Shown piece by piece: positions 6,628 to 12,496 of a DNA stretch of 40,512 nt. Source of the DNA: Sphingomonas elodea ATCC 31461 (lineage in GTDB: Bacteria; Pseudomonadota; Alphaproteobacteria; Sphingomonadales; Sphingomonadaceae); assembly GCF_000226955.1 (NCBI RefSeq), contig NZ_AGFU01000007.1:1-40512 (forward strand), given 5' to 3'. A program made the position numbers and the translations under genes. Position 1 is the first letter of the stretch. Every line of letters begins with the position of its first letter. The notes below the pieces were generated by a model. That model made no database searches. It was not told the origin of the DNA and worked only from the letters and a program-made list of their open reading frames with translations.

Positions 6628-8037
6628 CGGAAGCTCTCCTGGTTCAGGAACAAGGGGGTTGGCCCGGCCCGCGCGCACCAACACGCCGCGAATGACGGCG
6701 GCATGCCAGCCGATGTCGCCAGTTCTACCGTCAGCCGTTTTGGGATCGCCCGCACGCAGGCGCATCAGCGCGGTCGCCAGCAATGTCTGCGGATAGCGCC
6801 CGCCGGAGAGCACGGCGCGCAGCACCTCGCCGGCCAATGCGTAGGGAATGTTCTTGTAGTCGCGCTGCGCCGCCGTGCTGTTGACCAGCATCCGCCCCAC
6901 GGCGGGCGCGGCGCCCCAGCCATGTGGCAGCGGTTCCACACGCATGTCCTGATAATGCTGCGCCAGCGCGCGGGCAAAATCACCAAAGCCCTGGCTCAGC
7001 CAGAACCGTACCGAAAGGCGCGCAGCGTTGGGCGACAGGCCCAGAATGTTAAAGCGGGTATCGGGATCGATATCACTGCGCAGTTCCGCGACCGGGCGTC
7101 CGGCGGCGATCTTTTCCAGCTGCTCGCGTACCTTGGCCGCCTCTTGCGCGTCGGAAACCTCGTCCGCACCGCCCAACAACCAGTCTTCCGCAAGCGCATC
7201 GGCCGCCTCGGCGGCTTTCACCTCGCTGGCGTCGGCCCAGAACACCACCGTGGTATCGCCGATCGGGCGCGGCAGGCGCTTGCGGCTGTCCCGCCGCAGC
7301 AACTGGTTGAGCGCCTCGCCATAGCGAAATGCGGCGGCCTCGCTGGTCGGCGCATTCGCCCCCTGCGCCTTGCCGAGCGACGTGAAGGCGTCGAGATTGA
7401 ACGACACCAGCGCGGCTCCGGCGGTTTGTGCGCCTTCCACACCCTTGATCGTCGGATGCAGCCGCGCAATCGGCCCGACTTCGCCGGTGACCAGGCACAC
7501 GCTGCCGGGGCGATCGCCGGCGAATGCGGCCGCCTCGACCAGCGCACGCGCCGCAGACCGCTCGTGCAGATAGCCGCGCTCGCCCTCCAGCCGGAACAGG
7601 ATGTTCGCATCGAGCAAGTCGGGCGTGCCGCGCGGCAAATCCTCGAACCGCTCGGGCCGCCATTGTTCGAGAAAGCGGCGCAGCGCAACGAGCCCGGCAT
7701 CCTCCTGCCCCGCCAGTCGCTCCAGGTGCAGCGCGACGAAGGCAGCGTGTTCGTCGGCGGTCCGCTTGCCCTCACCCCCGGTGCGTCCCAGCACATAGGC
7801 GCTTTTGTCCCACAGAAAATTGGGCGCGATGGCGACGGTGCGCTTCAACGCGGCAGGAACAAGGTGCAAGGTCGGACGCGGCTTCTTGCCGGACAGGTCG
7901 TGCAGATTCTCCACGTCGACCGCCTGGCCCTCGGCATTGAGCACGATGCACCAGCCGAACTTCTCCGAACTCCATCCCTGCCCGGCCACGCCCGGCAGGC
8001 GCTTGTAGTAGCCGTTCAGCGCCTGGAGAATGGTCAC
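6211..8037 (-). CDS. cas8c: Cas8c (Csd1), large subunit of type I-C Cascade
   Basis: This encodes 608 residues, the normal Csd1 length. It begins MTILQALNGYYKRLPG and carries the Csd1-type FGWCIVLNAEGQAVDVENLHD segment. It recognises the PAM (5'-TTC in well-studied I-C systems) and anchors the non-target strand and Cas3. Its start overlaps the cas5c stop and its end overlaps the cas7 start, both by 4 nt. The C-terminal 138 codons also appear to be translated separately as Cas11c from a well-formed internal start (see the entry at 6211-6627). Confidence 0.96.
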   Translation of the reverse strand: MTILQALNGYYKRLPGVAGQGWSSEKFGWCIVLNAEGQAVDVENLHDLSGKKPRPTLHLVPAALKRTVAIAPNFLWDKSAYVLGRTGGEGKRTADEHAAFVALHLERLAGQEDAGLVALRRFLEQWRPERFEDLPRGTPDLLDANILFRLEGERGYLHERSAARALVEAAAFAGDRPGSVCLVTGEVGPIARLHPTIKGVEGAQTAGAALVSFNLDAFTSLGKAQGANAPTSEAAAFRYGEALNQLLRRDSRKRLPRPIGDTTVVFWADASEVKAAEAADALAEDWLLGGADEVSDAQEAAKVREQLEKIAAGRPVAELRSDIDPDTRFNILGLSPNAARLSVRFWLSQGFGDFARALAQHYQDMRVEPLPHGWGAAPAVGRMLVNSTAAQRDYKNIPYALAGEVLRAVLSGGRYPQTLLATALMRLRAGDPKTADGRTGDIGWHAAVIRGVLVRAGRANPLVPEPGELPMSLQRDYQDAGYQLGRLFAVYELAQRSALGRVNASIRDKYFGAASAAPASVFPIIVRGGQNHLAKVRKEKPGWAALIERELEEIHGHLAPALPRSLTLQKQGEFAVGYYHQRAARLSDGKVEIDPAAFNDTTDSEGEA

Positions 8038-8699
8038 CGCACCACCTCTTCGGCGTCGAAGGGCGGCACGTCGATTACGCCATCGCGCATCTGCGCGCGG
8101 AAGAAGCGCGATTCATTGCCCTTTGCAAAATCGATATCATGCAGCATCCATCCCAGATCGCGGTCCGGCTCGACCAACGTCGAGGGCGGCAGCGGGGTCC
8201 CTTCCTCGATCAGCGCGAATTCGGCGGGAAATTCGCGCGTGCCCAGGCAGGGGCGATGAAAGCACTGGCCCTGCAACGCGCGTCGGTTGAACATCGATAT
8301 ATGCTTGGCGGCACTATCCTCCGCGCCCGCCCGCGCCGTCATCGTGAAATGCGCTTCGATCACATAGGCGACATCGACCAGCACCAGCGCTGCGCGCTGC
8401 TGGCGATTTTCGTCGACTGCGATGCCCAGCCCTTCGGTGTTACCGCGCTTCATCGCGCTGGCAGCATTGGCGGCGCTCGCCTTGGCGCCCACTTCGTTGC
8501 GGCGGATCGACTGGAATCGGATCGGGTTCAGCACATGGAGGCGCGTCACATGCCAGCGGATCGCAGGCTTCCAGTGGATCGCCTCCAAAATGCCGCGCGC
8601 TGCGGAGGGCGTAATCACGTCATAACTGACGCGCTCGACCTTCATTTCCGGTCGCGTGAAACAGGCGTATTCGCCCCAGATCTTTAGCCTGACCGACAT
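8034..8699 (-). CDS. cas5c: Cas5c (Cas5d) crRNA-processing endoribonuclease
   Basis: This encodes 221 residues. In type I-C, which has no Cas6, Cas5 cuts the repeat RNA at the base of its hairpin and stays on the 5' handle. The N-terminus MSVRLKIWGEYACFTRPEMK continues into VERVSYDVITPSAARGILEAIHWKPAIRW, the family signature. I chose the ATG at 8699; a GTG one codon upstream (8702) is also possible, since GGCGGGGG precedes both. The next gene, cas8c, overlaps by 4 nt. Its upstream neighbour is not cas3, as usual, but a 421-bp gap carrying a crRNA-like element. Cas5c would have to process that RNA. Confidence 0.96.
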   Translation of the reverse strand: MSVRLKIWGEYACFTRPEMKVERVSYDVITPSAARGILEAIHWKPAIRWHVTRLHVLNPIRFQSIRRNEVGAKASAANAASAMKRGNTEGLGIAVDENRQQRAALVLVDVAYVIEAHFTMTARAGAEDSAAKHISMFNRRALQGQCFHRPCLGTREFPAEFALIEEGTPLPPSTLVEPDRDLGWMLHDIDFAKGNESRFFRAQMRDGVIDVPPFDAEEVVR

Positions 8700-8766
8700 C
8701 ACCCCCGCCTGCGGTATATTCTACGCTATCGAAACAACTTCGCGATCTCGCTACAATTTGTCGAGT

Positions 8767-8877
8767 GCCCATTTGAAGCGACATACCTCATCATATCCAC
8801 GCCCCCGCAGGGGGCGACTCTAGTCGAGATGAAGTTGGTCTTATTTGACGGTGTTTCGATCCACGCCTCAAATGGGC
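8767..8877. repeat. 10-bp perfect inverted repeat bracketing the mini-CRISPR
   Basis: GCCCATTTGA at 8767-8776 (+) and its exact reverse complement TCAAATGGGC at 8868-8877 flank the crRNA-like element on both sides. On the - strand RNA the upstream arm overlaps the reduced stem of the first degenerate repeat (CGCC-CATTTGA-GGCG). Pairing of the two arms would therefore compete with that stem. This could enclose the guide in a closed structure or switch its processing; that is inference. Confidence 0.6.
8789..8867 (-). ncRNA. Degenerate mini-CRISPR, crRNA-like guide RNA (CreA/CreR-type)
   Basis: On the - strand, 8867-8853 is the last 15 nt of a repeat (GGCGTGGATCGAAAC), including the intact 11-nt handle. 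A 34-nt spacer-length insert follows at 8852-8819. Then comes a second repeat copy (8818-8789) that keeps the 7-bp stem CGCCCCC-TGC-GGGGGCG, with the loop shortened from 5 to 3 nt, but has lost the handle. Just before the first half-repeat, CGCC-CATTTGA-GGCG preserves a 4-bp stem at the expected cleavage position. What is kept is what one mature crRNA needs: a 5' handle on one side and a 3' hairpin on the other. The parts not needed have decayed. The insert matches 9066-9097 upstream, next to a TTC PAM. Archaeal and bacterial CreA/CreR RNAs have this psi-repeat/psi-spacer/psi-repeat form. A plain array relic is the alternative. Confidence 0.82.
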
Positions 8878-8906
8878 GGGGCTGCTCTCTTTGGAGAGGC
8901 AGCCCC
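8878..8906. terminator. Strong hairpin upstream of the mini-CRISPR
   Basis: GGGGCTG (8878-8884) pairs with CAGCCCC (8900-8906), and CTCTC (8885-8889) with GAGAG (8894-8898), around a TTTG loop with one bulged G. On the + strand TTTCCTC follows, so it could terminate rightward transcripts. On the - strand it could end or stabilise the CreT-like RNA just before the guide. Confidence 0.5.
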
Positions 8907-8928
8907 TTTCCTCAACATAATCTCCGGG

Positions 8929-9048
8929 CTATGAGCCACATAGCGCTGATCCTTTCTGCCCTCGGCTGAAGGCTCTGGTGATCCGGCGCCTGGATATGTC
9001 TTTGCCGGAATTTCCAGGCGCCAACTTCCCATTACGCGATCGAAACAT
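8929..9048 (-). CDS. 39-codon basic mini-ORF in cas3-cas5c gap
   Basis: This begins MFRSRNGKLAPG and ends ALCGS, a small basic peptide with seven arginines. The ATG at 9048 is about 20 nt downstream of the target site. No ribosome-binding site is visible upstream. The perfect 10-bp hairpin lies inside the ORF, which makes a structured RNA more likely than a selected protein. It is reported because a mini-ORF with rare Arg/Ile codons (ATA, AGG, AGA, CGA) is a known way for CreT-type elements to act. Confidence 0.2.
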   Translation of the reverse strand: MFRSRNGKLAPGNSGKDISRRRITRAFSRGQKGSALCGS

Positions 9049-9065
9049 GGCGTTCGATATATTTT

Positions 9066-9100
9066 TCTAGTCAAGTGAAGTGGTCCAATTTTACCGTGAA
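9066..9100 (-). promoter_or_regulatory. Predicted Cascade target site with TTC PAM, upstream of the guide
   Basis: On the - strand TTC (9100-9098) is followed directly by a 32-nt site (9097-9066) resembling the mini-CRISPR guide. Counting from the PAM, guide positions 1-2, 4-5, 7-10, 13-17, 19-23, 25-26 and 28-34 are identical (27 of 34). Mismatches fall at 3, 6, 11, 12 and 27, and one-base gaps at 18 and 24. Positions 6, 12, 18 and 24 are bases that type I Cascade flips out and does not read. TAAAAT (9093-9088), a good -10 hexamer, lies inside the site, followed by an AT-rich run. A bound Cascade would cover this putative promoter. The promoter call is inference; the match and PAM are visible. 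Confidence 0.75.
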
Positions 9101-9123
9101 GGTGACCTAAACGGCAGTGAACA

Positions 9124-11466
9124 TCACATGATGTTTTGCTCCGACGTGCGCCATTCGGGAGCGAGGAGCTGCAAACCCACGTCGCGATCGTAAAGAGATA
9201 GATCGCGAAGGCGCACGAAGCGATCGCCATATTCGGCGCGCACCACGCGCGCGTCGCCATTTGCCAGCATCGCGGCACGGACCCGCTTCGGCACCGGCAC
9301 CACATATTGCTGGAGCCTGCGCAGGGTGCCCGCTGGCGGGAAATCGGCATTGGCGAGCGCTTCCAGTGCCTCCTCGGCAACCGGGTCATACGGAACCAGC
9401 ACCGGGTCCATCGCCTCGTCGATCATCTGGAATGCGTCGGAAATGGTGCGGAATGGGCAGTTTATCCCACGCCTGCTCACCGTCTCGTGGATCGCTGGAA
9501 GGATTGGATAATCGCTCCCTGTTCCCGTTGCCCGATCAAGCGCAGCATATCCCTTACGCCAGTAGAGCCAGCGATAATATTCGATCACCCCATCCAGGCT
9601 GAGCGGGTCGAGCGCGGGGTTTTTCAGCACTTCCCGCGCGGCATCGTAAAAGGGTGTGAGGTCGCGTGGAACCGAGCGCCGCCCCGCCACCGCCTCCGGC
9701 TCGAACACCACCGTCCTGCCCAGCCCGGTCAGTTCGCCGCTGCGGTTGCAGCGTCCCGCCGCCTGCGCAATGTTCGACAGACCCGCTGCGGCGCGCCAGA
9801 CCTCGGGAAACGATACGTCGACGCCCGCCTCGATCAGGCTGGTCGCCACCAGACGAACCGGCCGCCCCTTCTCCTCCAGATCAGCGCGGACCGACGCCAG
9901 CACGTCCCGCCGGTGACGCGCGCACATCAGCGTGGTCAGGTGGCGCGCGCCGGGTTGGTGGCGGATCGCATCGAACAATTCCCGCGCATGAGCACGGCTG
10001 TTGACGATGCAAAGCATCCGCGACTGCTCGGCAAAGCGAGCGGCAATCGCGTTGTCGGGGACCGGCGCTTGAAACCATTCGACCGCCACGCGCCGGAGCT
10101 CCGTATACAGTCCCGCAGGATCGGGGGCGAGCTCACGGTCTGGAGGGATATCTAGCCCCTCAATCCGGTCCGCTCCCTTGTCCGACGGCGCCCTTGCCGG
10201 TTGCGGCAACGCGCCATCCTGCACCCGTAATGCGGGCTGGGTTGCAGTGCACAACACCACCGTCGCGCAGTAGTTTTTCGCCAGTTCGTCGATCGCGGCC
10301 ATGCACGGGCGCAGCAGATGGACAGGTATCGACTGGGCCTCGTCGATCACGATCACGCTTTTCGCCAGGTTATGCAGTTTGCGGGCGCGACTGGTGCGCG
10401 CGGCGAACAGGCTCTCGAAGAACTGCACCGCCGTGGTGACAACGATCGGCACGTCCCAGTTCTGAGCGTCTCGGCGCAGCTTGGCGAGGCCGCTGGCGCC
10501 CTCTTCTTCGGCATCCCCCTCCGCGACGGGCGGCTCGGCATCCCAATCGAAGCTCGAATGATGCTCAAGGACATCGCCCGCCAGTTCGGGGCCGAGCGCG
10601 GTACGAAACACCTCGGACGTCTGTTCGATGATCGAGGTGAAGGGAATGACATAGACGATCCGCTCCAGCCCATGCGCGATCGCATGCTCCATCGCGAAGC
10701 TGAGCGAGGTCAACGTCTTGCCGCCACCGGTCGGCACGGTGAGGGTGAACAGGCCGGGCGCCAGCGCGGCCTTCGTCACCGCATGGTCGAGTATCCGCGA
10801 ACGAAGCTGGTTGACGGGCGTGTCGTTGCGCCGATGGCGGGCCATGTAGGCACGAACGGCGTCTCGGTGGCGCGGGTCGACCCTCCCGCCCCGCTCTGGC
10901 GGCGGAAGCCCGGCCGCTGCCGCATAGAAACGCTCCGTCTCCAGAAAATCGGCGTCAACCAGACAGGAAAACAGCATCCGTCCGAGGAAGAAGGGGCTGA
11001 ATGCGGGTTCGATAGCGTTGCGCCTGGTCTTCGTCAGGCTCGCCAGCAGTGCGGTCTCATCGGGCAGTGGCGGCACATACGCTTCCCAGCCCGAATAGTC
11101 TTCGACCAGCTTGGTTTCGCGTGCGGTAAGCGCCGAGCCATCCATCAGCCCGCCATGATGGCCGGCAATGCCGTATGCCATGAGGCGACCGATCGCCTTT
11201 CCAAACAAGCGAGTCGCCTCTTGCGCGCCGGCGGTGCTATGATCCGGACCACGCGCCTGGGCCTTGCTTGTAGAGGGTGTGCGGATATAGCGCTGATAGG
11301 CCTCGGCGCATTTGCCGATATCATGCAGCGCGCCCATGATCTGTGCGGGCAACGAAGCACCGAAGGCCTGTCCGAAAGCGCCCGCCCGTTGACTCACCTG
11401 ACTCAGGTGATGCGAAAGCGGCTCCCAGTGCGACTCAGGTGCATTTTCAATAGAATGCGCAAACAT
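9124..11466 (-). CDS. cas3: Cas3 nuclease-helicase (type I-C)
   Basis: This encodes 780 residues from the ATG at 11466; a GTG one codon upstream is an alternative, and GAGGG precedes both. The N-terminal HD nuclease shows H20, HDIGK (48-52), PDHS (H76) and GHHGG. The SF2 helicase shows motif I VPTGGGKT (244-251), DEAQ (375-378), a CTATQP motif III and the QAAGRCNRSGE motif VI. Cas3 is recruited by Cascade at a matched target, unwinds the DNA and degrades it. Length and motifs are complete. Its stop at 9124 is followed by 421 bp before cas5c, unusual for I-C operons, where these genes are normally adjacent. Confidence 0.97.
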   Translation of the reverse strand: MFAHSIENAPESHWEPLSHHLSQVSQRAGAFGQAFGASLPAQIMGALHDIGKCAEAYQRYIRTPSTSKAQARGPDHSTAGAQEATRLFGKAIGRLMAYGIAGHHGGLMDGSALTARETKLVEDYSGWEAYVPPLPDETALLASLTKTRRNAIEPAFSPFFLGRMLFSCLVDADFLETERFYAAAAGLPPPERGGRVDPRHRDAVRAYMARHRRNDTPVNQLRSRILDHAVTKAALAPGLFTLTVPTGGGKTLTSLSFAMEHAIAHGLERIVYVIPFTSIIEQTSEVFRTALGPELAGDVLEHHSSFDWDAEPPVAEGDAEEEGASGLAKLRRDAQNWDVPIVVTTAVQFFESLFAARTSRARKLHNLAKSVIVIDEAQSIPVHLLRPCMAAIDELAKNYCATVVLCTATQPALRVQDGALPQPARAPSDKGADRIEGLDIPPDRELAPDPAGLYTELRRVAVEWFQAPVPDNAIAARFAEQSRMLCIVNSRAHARELFDAIRHQPGARHLTTLMCARHRRDVLASVRADLEEKGRPVRLVATSLIEAGVDVSFPEVWRAAAGLSNIAQAAGRCNRSGELTGLGRTVVFEPEAVAGRRSVPRDLTPFYDAAREVLKNPALDPLSLDGVIEYYRWLYWRKGYAALDRATGTGSDYPILPAIHETVSRRGINCPFRTISDAFQMIDEAMDPVLVPYDPVAEEALEALANADFPPAGTLRRLQQYVVPVPKRVRAAMLANGDARVVRAEYGDRFVRLRDLSLYDRDVGLQLLAPEWRTSEQNIM

Positions 11467-11484
11467 CACCCTCAGCTTTCACGA

Positions 11485-11496
11485 CATCAATTGATG
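11485..11496. promoter_or_regulatory. 12-bp palindrome upstream of cas3
   Basis: CATCAATTGATG is a perfect palindrome centred about 25 bp upstream of the cas3 start. A related GCATCAATGC lies at 11516-11525. A pair of similar sites at this distance would suit an operator for a dimeric repressor of the cas operon. No regulator gene is adjacent, so this is only a candidate. Confidence 0.35.
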
Positions 11497-11776
11497 CAAG
11501 ACCATCTCAGGTGGCGCATCAATGCTCGGTTTTTTTCATTGCCGACGGTAGATCATTCGCCACCGCCATTCTCGCACTAGCGATTAACGATGGCTGCTCC
11601 CAGAACCGATATTCGCGCCTGCCAACCGCCCTGCCTGCACTACTTCGCAACTATATGGATTCTAAGCCCGTTGATCTCAGGTGGGCAAACACCGCCGATG
11701 GTCGATTGGGAACTCCCTTGCTCGGTGCGACGACGAAGATCGCACACAATCATAGAGCACGAATCTGACCAACGCG

Positions 11777-11812
11777 ATCGCGCACCGACAGATTGATCGC
11801 GCGACAGATTGA
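11777..11812. repeat. Imperfect tandem direct repeat
   Basis: GACAGATTGA occurs at 11787-11796 and again at 11803-11812. Each copy is preceded by ATCGCGC, so the unit is 16-19 bp repeated twice with a 3-nt indel. It could be a binding site or a small duplication. Confidence 0.6.
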
Positions 11813-11910
11813 CGGCAGCGAAGGCACGAGTGTACGCATGACTGTACACCGCGCCTGAAACGGCGAGGCATCGATCACGTGTTTTCAATAACTTAGCGCA
11901 GGCCCTAATT

Positions 11911-11935
11911 GGTCGGGTATCCTCTCTCCCCGACC
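11911..11935. terminator. Hairpin GGTCGGG/CCCGACC
   Basis: A 7-bp perfect stem (11911-11917 with 11929-11935) and an 11-nt loop are followed on the + strand by ACTTTCCTTTTGG. It is terminator-like for rightward transcription, though no gene ends here. It may terminate a small RNA. Confidence 0.4.
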
Positions 11936-11958
11936 ACTTTCCTTTTGGAAATCTGGAA

Positions 11959-11986
11959 GATCTCCGTCGCTTCAGCGGCGGAGATC
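11959..11986. terminator. 12-bp hairpin with TTCA loop
   Basis: GATCTCCGTCGC pairs with GCGGCGGAGATC (one G-T pair) around a four-base TTCA loop, a very stable hairpin. It lies 24 bp after the previous hairpin. No T-run follows, so it may be a structured RNA end or a factor-dependent terminator. Confidence 0.45.
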
Positions 11987-12496
11987 TTCGTGTGTCCGGC
12001 AGACGAGAGCGACATCCTTGAACGGCAGATTCGCACCCTTCGAGAACGGTATGAATCTCAACAGGATCGGGCGTATTGTGACTAAGTCCAACGCCGACAA
12101 CCTCATCGACGCGGCACGGAACCACGAGAAACTCCAATAAAAACGCGAAACTGTGAAGTAATATAGTTTTTATACTAAGATAATCATTCCAAATTTCATA
12201 ACGAATTATTGCTATAATGTTTTAAAGGGTTACCACACTGCCTTATACTCATCATCGCCCAGCGCATACTTGACTACAGAAGCAATAATCCCGCCCACAA
12301 ATCGCATGAATGGCGTCGATCATCGATCAGCGCACCACATTTAACCCTGAATTACGTATCGATTTCAGTGAGCGGCATGCGGGTGATTTTAAATTCTCTT
12401 TAACGTCCCGGGTGATAGCCGGCCCGCGCAACGCCCGATCGCGGCGTCTGCGCGACCGACGGTGATCCCGCGGTTGCGTCAAAAGGGAAGGGCATC

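Larger units (their letters stand above)
8868..9080 (-). ncRNA. Candidate CreT-like transcript between target promoter and guide
   Basis: The stretch lies between the predicted guide target and the crRNA-like element on the same strand, where creT sits in known CreTA modules. It is strongly structured. There is a perfect 10-bp stem GGCGCCTGGA/TCCAGGCGCC with an 18-nt loop (9022-9013 and 8994-8985). A second hairpin lies at 8906-8878. Two small - strand ORFs are present: 39 codons (9048-8929) and 54 codons (9032-8868), the latter's TGA abutting the first psi-repeat. Neither has a clear Shine-Dalgarno sequence. Known CreT elements are tiny toxic RNAs or mini-ORFs that sequester rare tRNAs. The shorter ORF holds ATA, AGG, AGA, CGA and CTA codons that should be rare in this GC-rich genome. 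Toxicity is unproven, and a plain leader is possible. Confidence 0.45.
11467..12496. other. About 1 kb without a convincing gene (cas-to-receptor boundary)
   Basis: No frame here has a plausible start, ribosome-binding site and protein-like composition together. The part near cas3 should hold the cas promoter. 11777-11812 carries a short tandem repeat, 11911-11986 two hairpins, and 12130-12260 is distinctly AT-rich for this genome, with TATAAT at 12213-12218. One frame (about 11987-12081, ending ...TLRERYESQQDRAYCD) looks protein-like but has no good start, and may be a gene remnant. The lower GC and gene debris fit the edge of an acquired CRISPR-Cas island. Confidence 0.6.

Noticed and set aside
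3959-8259. Two long + strand frames antisense to cas1, cas4, cas7 and cas8c
   Set aside because: The - strand genes have full family motifs and 3-4 nt junctions; the antisense frames show shadow composition and no domain.
8789-8867. Reading the mini-CRISPR as a plain relic of the main array
   Set aside because: Considered seriously, but the selective retention of handle and hairpin, the exact 34-nt spacer, and a PAM-adjacent match nearby are better explained by a functional guide.
8868-9389. A 173-codon - strand frame running from cas3 to the mini-CRISPR
   Set aside because: Its first two thirds are out of frame inside cas3; only the last 54 codons lie in the gap and they lack a ribosome-binding site.
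11544-11549. GACGGT upstream of cas3 as a second target of the guide (CreR-type control of cas3)
   Set aside because: Only six seed bases match and the adjoining trinucleotide is not a TTC PAM in the needed orientation.
11640-12137. 165-codon - strand frame in the gap before the receptor
   Set aside because: Cys/Arg/Ser-rich composition, no ribosome-binding site, no recognisable domain.
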